Positions 8,087-15,566 of a DNA stretch of 16,825 nucleotides are shown here, piece after piece (the first letter of the stretch is position 1; each line of letters begins with the position of its first letter). A program made the position numbers and the translations under genes. The stretch is from Frankiales bacterium (GTDB lineage Bacteria; Actinomycetota; Actinomycetes; Mycobacteriales; SCTD01), in assembly GCA_025965735.1 (NCBI GenBank), contig JAOPWK010000206.1, positions 1 through 16,825 of the forward strand, given 5' to 3'. A model generated the notes under the pieces. The model saw only the letters and a list, made by a program, of their open reading frames with translations, did no database searches and was not told where the DNA came from.

Positions 8087-8090
<4 letters not shown>
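7443..8090 (-). CDS. Dihydrofolate reductase-like / RibD C-terminal domain protein
   Basis: A 215-residue protein of the bacterial bifunctional deaminase-reductase C-terminal (RibD_C) superfamily, expected to bind NADPH. The N-terminus MTQLLKVQNLFVSEDGFAAG (1-20) is the first strand and loop of the DHFR fold. IMGRNKF (75-81) matches the family's helix start, and LGGGATTVRQFLDAGLVDTL (150-169) is the Gly-rich cofactor-binding turn, followed by strands ending VVHHLLWRR. Many such stand-alone proteins are annotated as dihydrofolate reductases, but residues for folate binding cannot be confirmed, so the substrate is left open. ATG 8088-8090 overlaps the acsA stop as ATGA, so it is translationally coupled to acsA. 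Nothing else in the window links it to folate or riboflavin synthesis. Confidence 0.87.
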
Positions 8091-10060
<1,970 letters not shown>

Positions 10061-10088
10061 GGGGTGCTCCTCCTGGAGTGCGGCGGGC

Positions 10089-10121
10089 GGGGGCGCCCGA
10101 CCATCCTGGTCGAGCGCCCCC
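10089..10121 (-). terminator. Strong intergenic hairpin between actP and acsA (attenuator-like)
   Basis: An inverted repeat with arms 10089-10103 and 10107-10121 folds into about 14 base pairs with a single C-A mismatch (10097/10113) and a three-base loop. It lies after the actP stop and about 15 bases upstream of the acsA ribosome-binding site on the transcribed strand. There is no T-run after it, so it is not a classical intrinsic terminator; actinobacterial terminators often lack one. It may reduce read-through into acsA or protect the 3' end of an actP message. The strand of action is inferred from the gene order. Confidence 0.55.
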
Positions 10122-10126
10122 CGTAC

Positions 10127-10171
10127 GGGCTAGTGCTGGCCGGGCTCGTGCTGGCCGGGCTAGTGCTGGAC
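10127..10171. repeat. Three tandem 15-bp repeats at the actP 3' end
   Basis: Three head-to-tail copies of GGGCTAGTGCTGGCC occur at 10127-10141, 10142-10156 and 10157-10171. The second has C for A at one position and the third differs at its last two bases. The unit length is a multiple of three, and the rightmost copy contains the actP stop codon (10160-10162). In the actP frame the leftmost copy repeats the stop (10130-10132), while the middle copy has GAG. Read-through of the first stop would therefore add only PGQHEPGQH. This looks like a recent slippage duplication of the gene's end. Confidence 0.9.
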
Positions 10172-11854
10172 GGCCTTCTCCGACCCGGCTCCGGTCAGGG
10201 AGCGGACCTCCATCTCGGCGTACTTCTCGGCGTTGTACTCCTTGGAGAGGACAGTGCCGAGCCAGCCGCAGAAGAAGCCGAACGGGATGGACACCAGGCC
10301 CGGGTTCTCCAGCGGGAACCAGGAGAAGTCGGTGCCCAGGCCGAACAGCGACGCGCTCACGTCCGGTGCGCCGTCGACGCCAGGCGTGACCTTGCCGGAG
10401 ACGACGGGGGAGAAGAAGACCAGCACCACGGCAGAGATGAGCCCGCCGTAGATGGCGCTGACCGCACCGGCGGTGTTGAAGCGCTTCCAGAACAGGCTGT
10501 ACAGGATCGCCGGCAGGTTGCCCGACGCCGCCACCGCGAAGGCCAGCGCGACGAGGAACGCCACGTTGAGCTTCTGCGCGTAGATGGACAGCACGATCGA
10601 GACGCCGCCGATCACGAACGCCGCGATGCGGGCGACCCGCACCTCGTCCTTCTCCGAGGCCTCGCCGCGCTTGATGACCGAGGCGTAGATGTCGTGCGCG
10701 AACGAGCTGGAGCTGGCCAGCGTCAGGCCGGCCACGACCGCGAGGATCGTCGCGAAGGCGACTGCGGCGATGATGGCCAGCAGCATCGTCCCGCCGATGT
10801 CGCCGAAGAAGTCCTGCCCGATCGCCTCCGCCAGCTGCGGAGCGGCGGTGTTGCCGGCAGGGTTCTGCGCCTTGATGGCCTCCGGCCCGACGAGGGCTGC
10901 GGCGCCGAAGCCCAGGCAGATCGTCATCAGGTAGAAGGACCCGATGATGCCGATCGCCCACAGCACCGACTTCCGCGCGGCCTTGGCGTCCGGCACCGTG
11001 TAGAAGCGCGTGAGGATGTGCGGCAGGCCGGCGGTGCCGAGCACCAGCGCGATGCCCAGGCTGAGCAGGTCGAGCTTGCCGGCCAGGCCCTGGGCCTCGG
11101 TGGCGTAGCGGCCGCCGGGCTGCAGGAACGCGTCGCCCTTGCCGCTCTTCTCGGCCGCCTCGCCGAGCAGGTCGCTGACGCTGCCGCCGAACTTCACCAT
11201 CACCAGGATCGTCACGAGCGTCGTGCCGGTCATGAGCAGGACGGCCTTGATGATCTGCACCCAGGTGGTGCCCTTCATGCCGCCGACGGTGACGTAGAAG
11301 ATCATGAGCGCGCCGACGGCGAGGATGGTGATGTTCTTCGCGGCGTCGCTGGTGACGCCGAGCAGCAGCGTCACGAGCGCGCCGGCGCCGACCATCTGCG
11401 CGAGCAGGTAGAAGATCGAGACGGTGATGGTCGAGATGCCGGCTGCTACGCGCACCGGCCGCTGCTTCATGCGGAACGCCAGGACGTCGGCCATCGTGTA
11501 CTTGCCGCTGTTGCGCAGCAGCTCCGCGACGAGCAGCAGCGCGACGAGCCAGGCGACGAGGAAGCCGATGGAGTACAGGAAGCCGTCGTAGCCGGACAAC
11601 GCGATGATGCCGGCGATGCCGAGGAAGCTGGCCGCCGACATGTAGTCGCCTCCGATGGCGACGCCGTTCTGCGGTCCGGTGAGCGAGCGGCCGCCCGAGT
11701 AGAAGTCGGCCGCGGTGGCGTTGTTCCTGCTGGCCTTGATGGTGATGACGAGCGTGGCCAGCACGAAGATGACGAACAGCGAGATGGTCAGCGCGCGCTG
11801 ACCTCCGTCGACGGTGTCGGCGGCAACTGCAGGGGTGAAGGCAAGGGCGCTCAC
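10160..11854 (-). CDS. actP: Acetate/monocarboxylate:cation symporter, SSS family (ActP-like)
   Basis: A 564-residue sodium:solute symporter predicted to import acetate and perhaps other short monocarboxylates. The protein starts with a short periplasmic-type N-terminus and a span at about 21-40. It then has GGRSLTGPQNGVAIGGDYMSAASF (54-77), typical of the SSS core around the first core helix, KYTMADVLAFR (118-128), VGGMKGTTWVQ (190-200) and GTAGLPHILTRFYTVPDA (273-290), a hallmark of the ActP/MctC branch. Around thirteen hydrophobic segments are present. GTG 11852-11854 overlaps the TGA of the DUF485 gene (GTGA), so translation is coupled. acsA lies downstream. The C-terminus ends at a tandem repeat. 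Distinction between ActP and the closely related MctC-type (pyruvate, acetate, propionate) cannot be made here. Confidence 0.93.
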   Translation of the reverse strand: MSALAFTPAVAADTVDGGQRALTISLFVIFVLATLVITIKASRNNATAADFYSGGRSLTGPQNGVAIGGDYMSAASFLGIAGIIALSGYDGFLYSIGFLVAWLVALLLVAELLRNSGKYTMADVLAFRMKQRPVRVAAGISTITVSIFYLLAQMVGAGALVTLLLGVTSDAAKNITILAVGALMIFYVTVGGMKGTTWVQIIKAVLLMTGTTLVTILVMVKFGGSVSDLLGEAAEKSGKGDAFLQPGGRYATEAQGLAGKLDLLSLGIALVLGTAGLPHILTRFYTVPDAKAARKSVLWAIGIIGSFYLMTICLGFGAAALVGPEAIKAQNPAGNTAAPQLAEAIGQDFFGDIGGTMLLAIIAAVAFATILAVVAGLTLASSSSFAHDIYASVIKRGEASEKDEVRVARIAAFVIGGVSIVLSIYAQKLNVAFLVALAFAVAASGNLPAILYSLFWKRFNTAGAVSAIYGGLISAVVLVFFSPVVSGKVTPGVDGAPDVSASLFGLGTDFSWFPLENPGLVSIPFGFFCGWLGTVLSKEYNAEKYAEMEVRSLTGAGSEKAVQH

Positions 11855-12198
11855 GGCTGGGTCCCCTCGAGGCGGTGGCGGATCGCGTCAGCCGTCGGAT
11901 CGACGTGCTTGTCGGCGTACTTCGCGTAGACGTAGGCGATGAGGAACGTCGAGACGAACTGCGACAGCCCGAACAGGTAGGCGATGTTGATGTTGCCGAA
12001 GACCTCGGTCGACATGAAGTCGCGCGCGTAGATGGTCAGCAGGATGTACAGCACGTACCAGCTCAGGAAGACGACGGTGGCCGGGAAGACGAAGCGCCGC
12101 AGCGTCCGCTTCAGCCCCTGGAACTCCTCGGTTGCCTGCACCTCTGCGTAGCTCGCGCCCCCGCCTGCGTGGGTGTCGGTGCGGTCGTGCGCGCTCAT
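11851..12198 (-). CDS. DUF485 family small membrane protein (YjcH-like)
   Basis: A 115-residue protein of the DUF485 family, which is regularly encoded just before actP (yjcH in E. coli). A polar N-terminus (1-34) is followed by two membrane spans, about 37-58 (FPATVVFLSWYVLYILLTIYA) and 71-92, joined by the family's segment ARDFMSTEVFGNINIAY, and a charged tail. Its role is thought to be auxiliary to the symporter, but that is not proven. ATG 12196-12198 is chosen because AGGAG stands seven bases upstream on the - strand; the frame is open further upstream but the extra sequence would cross the regulatory region and the divergent gene. It heads the acetate series and overlaps actP. Confidence 0.92.
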   Translation of the reverse strand: MSAHDRTDTHAGGGASYAEVQATEEFQGLKRTLRRFVFPATVVFLSWYVLYILLTIYARDFMSTEVFGNINIAYLFGLSQFVSTFLIAYVYAKYADKHVDPTADAIRHRLEGTQP

Positions 12199-12222
12199 CG
12201 CGGCTCCTGCCGTCGGTGCGAA

Positions 12223-12238
12223 CGTGACGTAGCACACA
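12223..12238. promoter_or_regulatory. Candidate CRP-family (cAMP receptor) binding site
   Basis: CGTGACGTAGCACACA matches the CRP consensus TGTGA-N6-TCACA at eight of ten defined bases. It lies in the 97-bp gap between the divergent DUF485 and Fic-like genes, centred 32 bp upstream of the DUF485 start codon and about 65 bp upstream of the Fic-like GTG. E. coli acs and several actinobacterial acetate genes are under CRP/GlxR control, which makes the location plausible. The site is too close to the DUF485 start for standard class II activation, so it may repress that side or activate the other side from a class I position. One sequence match only. Confidence 0.4.
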
Positions 12239-12295
12239 TTAGGCCCCAAGAGCCTCAAGCGCGTAGCGCCGCCCCGCGGACTAGCGTCGGCGCAC

Positions 12296-13132
12296 GTGAC
12301 CGACCTGCTCGCGCCGCTGCTGTCCCTGCCCGGTGTGGAGGCGGCGGTGGCTGAGTCGCGCACCGCCATCGACGGCCTGCTCTCGCACCGCGTCCTGCGC
12401 CGCGGTTCGGCCGAGGTCACGGCGGAGTGCGCCCTGCGCGGGGCGCGCGCGTCGGCGCAGCTCGAGGGTGCCGGCATCGAGCTGGAGCGGCTGCGCGGCC
12501 AGCTGATGGCCGGCGGCACGGTCACCGTCCCCAGCAAGGACGAGCGGGCGGCGCGGCTGGTGGAGGGAGCGGTGCGCCTGCACGCCGACCTTGGCCAGCT
12601 GCTCGTCCCGTGGCGGCACAGCCCGCGGCAGGCGCTCGCCCGGCTGCACGTGCTCGCCGCCTCCGAGGTCGTGCCGGACGCCGACGCCCTCGGCCGGCCC
12701 CGACCCGCCGGCGCGCCGTACGACGACCCGGTGGAGCTCGGTCCGGCGCCGGACCCGCTGGAGGTGGCGGCCCGGCTCGATGGACTGGCACGCGTGCTCA
12801 CCGGCGGCACCTCGGCGCCCGCAGTCATCGTCGCGGCGGTCGTGCACGGGGAGCTGATGGCGCTGCGGGCGTTCGGCACCGCCGACGGGCTGGTCGCCCG
12901 CGCCGCCGCCCGCCTCGTGCTCGTCGACCGCGGCCTGGACCCCAAGGCGGTGTCGGCGCCCGAGGTCGGGCACGTCGAGATGCACCACGAGTACGGCGAC
13001 GCTCTGCGTGCCTACGTCTCCGGCGGGGAGGAAGGCGTGGCGACGTGGCTCGTGCACTGCTGCAAGGCCGTCGCGCTCGGCGCCCGCGAGGGCCTCGCCG
13101 TCTGCGAGGCCATCAAGCGCGGACAGGCCTGA
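12296..13132 (+). CDS. Fic-fold protein with degenerate active site (actinobacterial 'oxidoreductase'/Fic-like)
   Basis: A 278-residue, largely helical protein. Residues 51-70 read RASAQLEGAGIELERLRGQ, matching the Fic inhibitory-helix pattern [S/T]xxxE[G/N] (Ser53, Glu57, Gly58). Residues 181-209 (AVVHGELMALRAFGTADGLVARAAARLVL) align with the Fic core, where active enzymes have HxFxxGNGRxxR. Here the catalytic His is Arg191, GNGR has become A-D-G-L, and only Phe193, Gly198 and Arg202 survive. AMPylation by the usual mechanism is therefore unlikely. GTG 12296 has no Shine-Dalgarno; TAGCGT at 12282-12287 could be a -10 element for a leaderless transcript. It is divergent from the acetate genes and converges on the Ms1-like RNA, matching the position of Rv3662c in M. 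tuberculosis. Orthologues are often labelled oxidoreductase without support. Fold moderately sure, function unknown. Confidence 0.8.
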   Translation: MTDLLAPLLSLPGVEAAVAESRTAIDGLLSHRVLRRGSAEVTAECALRGARASAQLEGAGIELERLRGQLMAGGTVTVPSKDERAARLVEGAVRLHADLGQLLVPWRHSPRQALARLHVLAASEVVPDADALGRPRPAGAPYDDPVELGPAPDPLEVAARLDGLARVLTGGTSAPAVIVAAVVHGELMALRAFGTADGLVARAAARLVLVDRGLDPKAVSAPEVGHVEMHHEYGDALRAYVSGGEEGVATWLVHCCKAVALGAREGLAVCEAIKRGQA

Positions 13133-13139
13133 GGGAACG

Positions 13140-13366
13140 GGAACGGCGGCCCTCCGAGGAGGGCCGCCGTCGCCATGCGCGGGCGTCAGGTGATCAAAGC
13201 GTGCAGGTTGTCCGTCGGGAGGTTCCCTGTGGGTGCTGACGATCCTCTCGGAAGGGCGGCGGGTCCTCTCGACGTGCCTCTCGCGGCTGGTCGCACGTGG
13301 GTGCCTGGCTCTCGCGCACGGACCGCCGTCGAGGAGGTCTTGCCTGCCCGCTGGCGGTGGTCCGTG
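13140..13366 (-). ncRNA. Ms1/MTS2823-type small RNA (RNA polymerase-binding, 6S-like)
   Basis: About 227 nt with no credible protein gene, bounded by a good promoter (-10 at 13373-13378) and the hairpin at 13143-13170. Position and strand match mycobacterial MTS2823/Ms1: directly after the Rv3661-type phosphatase, same strand, converging on the Rv3662c-type gene. In M. smegmatis Ms1 binds core RNA polymerase rather than the sigma-A holoenzyme. Structure in the sequence: a 5' hairpin whose arms GCACGGACC and GGTCCGTGC pair over nine bases with further GC pairs inside; a second hairpin (13272-13298) with ACGTGC/GCACGT arms; a long-range CGTCAG/CTGACG pairing (13184-13189 with 13236-13241); and four GAGAG motifs. 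Small open frames here are poor in codon bias and unlike known proteins. Family assignment rests on synteny plus promoter/terminator, not on alignment; mycobacterial Ms1 is longer (about 300 nt). Confidence 0.72.
13143..13170. terminator. Bidirectional terminator-like hairpin
   Basis: A perfect 13-bp inverted repeat (arms 13143-13155 and 13158-13170) with only a GA between the arms lies ten bases after the Fic-like stop codon. On the - strand it ends the hairpin-rich transcript of the Ms1-type RNA and is followed by TTCCCGTTCCC, a weak T-rich tail. On the + strand no T-run follows. It probably ends transcription from both sides. Confidence 0.8.
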
Positions 13367-13372
13367 CTGAAC

Positions 13373-13401
13373 GTTGTACGCCTGTCTCGACCACTGCGCA
13401 A
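13373..13401 (-). promoter_or_regulatory. Sigma-A-type promoter of the Ms1-like RNA
   Basis: On the - strand TTGCGC (13401-13396) and TACAAC (13378-13373) are separated by exactly 17 bases, a near-consensus housekeeping arrangement and the best promoter I can read in the window. A purine start about seven bases on (near 13366-13368) would begin the RNA at its 5' hairpin. It lies between the phosphatase stop (13431) and the RNA, so the RNA has its own promoter. Confidence 0.72.
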
Positions 13402-13430
13402 GACCCGAATTGTGCTGGGACTGCGGCGAT

Positions 13431-14216
13431 CTAGCGCCGCCGACCCGCCCACCACAGCAGGCCCACCGCGCCTGCGGCCGCGGCGGCGTACGCCGCGGGA
13501 GGACCGGGCGGCGCGGGGATCGCCGGCACCCGGCGGGACCGTACGCGGACCGGCCGCTTGAACTCCCGCAGCCGCCAGCCCTGCTCGGCGGCGTACCGGC
13601 GCAGCGGCTTGTCGGGGTTCACCGCGACCGGGTTGCCGACCAGCTCCAGCATCGGCCGGTCGGTGAACGAGTCGCTGTACGCCCAGCACTGCGCGAGGTC
13701 GTAGCCGCGCTGCTCGGCCAGCTCGCGCATCGCGACGGCCTTGCCCTCGCCGTAGGCGTAGAAGGCGATCTCGCCGGTGTACTTGCCGTCCTCCACGACC
13801 ATGCGCGTGGCGACCACGTGGTCGACCCCGAGCATCTCGCCGATCGGCCCGACGACCTCCTCGCCGCTGCTGCTCACGATGACCACGTCGCGCCCGGCGG
13901 CGTGGTGCTCGTCGAAGAGCGCCACCGCCTCGGCGTAGACCATCGGGTCGATGAGCTCGTGCAGCGTCTCGGCGACGATCGCGTTCACCGTCTCCACCGG
14001 CCACCCGGCGCAGAGCGTCTTGAGGTAGTCGCGCATGCGGTCCATCGAGTCCTCGTCCGCCCCCTGCAGGAGGTAGACGAACTGCGCGAACGAGCTCTTG
14101 AGCACAGCCCGCCGGTTGACCAGGCCACCCTTGTAGAAGGGCCGGCTGAAGGCGAGCGTGCTGCTCTTCGCGATGACGGTCTTGTCGAGGTCGAAGAAGG
14201 CGGCGGCGGCGCTCAC
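13431..14216 (-). CDS. HAD-IB family phosphatase (SerB-like, Rv3661-type)
   Basis: A 261-residue haloacid dehalogenase-superfamily hydrolase of subfamily IB. Motif I is FFDLDKTVIAKSS (7-19; nucleophile Asp9 and acid/base Asp11), motif II VVIVSSSGE (111-119), motif III the lysine of GEGKA (Lys159) and motif IV AYSDSFTDRPML (179-190; Asp182 and Asp186 for Mg2+). The sequence between, STLAFSRPFYKGGLVNRRAVLKSSFAQF, is characteristic of the actinobacterial group that includes Rv3661. A hydrophobic stretch at about 240-258 suggests a C-terminal membrane anchor. Phosphoserine phosphatase activity is often assumed but the substrate is not established. GTG 14214-14216 starts just before the HAD fold; an in-frame ATG at 14277-14279 would add a 21-residue basic extension. 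It is divergent from the 6C RNA and followed by the Ms1-like RNA. Confidence 0.93.
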   Translation of the reverse strand: MSAAAAFFDLDKTVIAKSSTLAFSRPFYKGGLVNRRAVLKSSFAQFVYLLQGADEDSMDRMRDYLKTLCAGWPVETVNAIVAETLHELIDPMVYAEAVALFDEHHAAGRDVVIVSSSGEEVVGPIGEMLGVDHVVATRMVVEDGKYTGEIAFYAYGEGKAVAMRELAEQRGYDLAQCWAYSDSFTDRPMLELVGNPVAVNPDKPLRRYAAEQGWRLREFKRPVRVRSRRVPAIPAPPGPPAAYAAAAAGAVGLLWWAGRRR

Positions 14217-14222
14217 GGGCTC

Positions 14223-14228
14223 AGGGTA
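14223..14228 (-). promoter_or_regulatory. Possible -10 element for a leaderless HAD phosphatase transcript
   Basis: TACCCT on the - strand fits TANNNT and stands six bases before GTG 14216, so transcription would begin at or next to the start codon. The lack of a Shine-Dalgarno before this GTG agrees with a leaderless message, common in actinobacteria. No convincing -35 is seen, so confidence is low. Confidence 0.35.
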
Positions 14229-14289
14229 GGGCGGTGTGGCGGTGAGGCGACGGTTGCGCACGCAGGCGCGCGGGGACATCGCTGTCGAC

Positions 14290-14390
14290 CGGTTCGCCGG
14301 TCCCACGTACGGGTCCGGCTCAACCCCCCCCCGGAGTCGGACCTAGCGAGACGACCCCCGCCACCCCCCCCGGCGGGGGTCGTCCGCGTG
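14290..14390 (+). ncRNA. 6C RNA (Mycobacterium B11-type sRNA)
   Basis: Two adjacent stems, each presenting a run of at least six C in its loop, the defining feature of the actinobacterial 6C RNA. Hairpin 1 pairs 14313-14321 with 14334-14342 (nine pairs, one G-U) around a loop with nine C (14324-14332). Hairpin 2 pairs 14350-14362 with 14372-14384 (thirteen perfect pairs) around A plus eight C (14364-14371). The place, between an Rv3661-type phosphatase and an Rv3660c-type Ssd gene and pointing toward ssd, matches M. tuberculosis B11. The 5' end is uncertain: TTGCGC at 14254-14259 may be a -35, with only a poor -10 near 14277-14283, and a small stem with TTCG loop lies at 14287-14302. Known 6C RNAs regulate mRNAs through the C-rich loops pairing with G-rich sites. 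Hairpin 2 may also terminate the RNA. Confidence 0.93.
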
Positions 14391-14501
14391 TCCGGGGTGT
14401 GTCCACAGATCGCGGCGCGCGGCTGGTGGCGCTCTGGCTCGGTTGCTGGGCTGTCCTCCTCGCGCCGCAGCCGCACGGCGCCCGCGCCCGCGGAGGCCGC
14501 C

Positions 14502-15566
14502 GTGCCCGCTCGCTCCCTCGTCGTCACTGCCGACCCGGACGTGCTCGACGACCTGCTCCGCCTCGCCGCGACAGCCGGCACCGAGCTGGAGGTGGCGACC
14601 GACGGCGGTACGGCGCGGCGCTCCTGGTCGGCCGCGCCCTTCGTCGTCGTGGCCGCGGACGCCGTCGACAGCTGCGCCCGGCTGGGACTGCCGCGCCGGG
14701 CAGACGTGGTGCTGCTGGGCGACGACCTCGACGACGCCGGCATCTGGCAGCGCGCGGTGGAGGTCGGCGCGGCACGGGTGGTGTTCCTGCCCGACTCCGA
14801 GCAGTGGCTGACCGAGCGCTTCGCCGACGCGGCCGAGGACGGCGGGTACGACGGGACGCTGGTCGCCGTGCTCGGCGGGCGGGGCGGTGCGGGCGCGACC
14901 ACCTTCGCCAGCGCCCTGGCCGTCACCGCCACGCGCTCCGGCCGCAGCACCCTGCTCGTCGACGGCGACCCGCTCGGCGGCGGCATCGACCTCGTCTTCG
15001 GCGGCGAGCAGGATCGCGGGCTGCGCTGGCCGGGGCTGCTGTCCACCCGCGGACGCGTGCCTGCCGCTGCCCTGTCCGGCGCGCTGCCGCGCATGCAGGG
15101 GCTGTCGGTCCTGTCGTGGGACCGCGGCCGGACGGATCCGCTGCCGCTCGAGGCGCTGGAGGCGGTGCTGTCGGCGGGTCGGCGCGCGCACGAGCTCGTC
15201 GTCGTCGACCTGCCCCGCTCCCTGGACGAGGCCGGCCGTGCGGTGCTCGCGGCCGCCACGACCACGGTGCTGGTGGTGCCGACCGAGGTACGCGCTGCTG
15301 CTGCCGCCTCGCGGGTGGCCGCGCTCGTCGGGAGCCTGTGCGTCGACCTGCGCGTGGTGACGCGCGGCCCGTCACCGTCCGGCCTCGGCGGCGACCAGGT
15401 GGCCAAGGCGCTCGGGCTGCCGCTGCTCGCCGAGCTCAAGGCCGAGCCGGGGATCGACGTCGCGCTGGAGCACGGTGACCCGCCGGCGCAGCGCGGCCGC
15501 GGCCCGCTGTCGATGGCCTGCTCGCGGCTGCTCGACGACCTGCTGCCGCTGAGCCGCGCCGCGTGA
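14502..15566 (+). CDS. ssd: Septum site-determining protein Ssd / CpaE-TadZ-like ATPase
   Basis: A 354-residue MinD/ParA-superfamily protein of the type found before tad genes in actinobacteria (Rv3660c family). Residues 1-115 form a receiver-like N-terminal domain (SLVVTADPDVLDDLLRLA, then DVVLLGDDL). The ATPase domain starts about 119 with the P-loop GGRGGAGATTFA (125-136), in which both lysines of the usual KGGxGKT are replaced (by Arg127 and Ala132), followed by LLVDGDPLGGGIDLVFG (151-167) and VVVDLPRSLDEA (233-244). CpaE/TadZ proteins localise the Tad secretion machine to the pole or septum; mycobacterial Ssd inhibits septum formation when overproduced. GTG 14502 is chosen because GGAGG lies five bases before it and the fold begins straight after; the open frame upstream overlaps the 6C RNA. 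Its stop overlaps the tadA start (GTGA). Confidence 0.92.
   Translation: MPARSLVVTADPDVLDDLLRLAATAGTELEVATDGGTARRSWSAAPFVVVAADAVDSCARLGLPRRADVVLLGDDLDDAGIWQRAVEVGAARVVFLPDSEQWLTERFADAAEDGGYDGTLVAVLGGRGGAGATTFASALAVTATRSGRSTLLVDGDPLGGGIDLVFGGEQDRGLRWPGLLSTRGRVPAAALSGALPRMQGLSVLSWDRGRTDPLPLEALEAVLSAGRRAHELVVVDLPRSLDEAGRAVLAAATTTVLVVPTEVRAAAAASRVAALVGSLCVDLRVVTRGPSPSGLGGDQVAKALGLPLLAELKAEPGIDVALEHGDPPAQRGRGPLSMACSRLLDDLLPLSRAA

Noticed and set aside
12199..12945. N-terminal extension of the DUF485 frame
   Set aside because: The extension is Ser/Arg/Ala-rich antisense to the Fic-like gene; an AGGAG-preceded ATG at 12198 and the family length of about 115 residues settle the start.
13194..13394. 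66-residue Arg-rich frame on the - strand inside the Ms1-like RNA
   Set aside because: Its putative start lies upstream of the -10 element, so the proposed RNA would not contain it; composition is not protein-like and no family is recognised.
14287..14302. Six-pair hairpin with TTCG loop before the 6C stems
   Set aside because: It may be part of the 6C 5' region or a promoter-proximal palindrome. The RNA start is unmapped and the stem is short for this GC content, so it is not called as a separate feature.
14399..14407. DnaA-box-like GTGTCCACA downstream of the 6C RNA
   Set aside because: It is one mismatch from the actinobacterial DnaA box, but a single isolated copy without clustered boxes or an AT-rich stretch is not evidence of an origin.
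13374..14501. + strand open frame extending ssd upstream across the HAD gene and 6C RNA
   Set aside because: The sequence is antisense to a clear HAD phosphatase and then runs through the C-loop hairpins. The Ssd fold and the GGAGG-preceded GTG begin at 14502.
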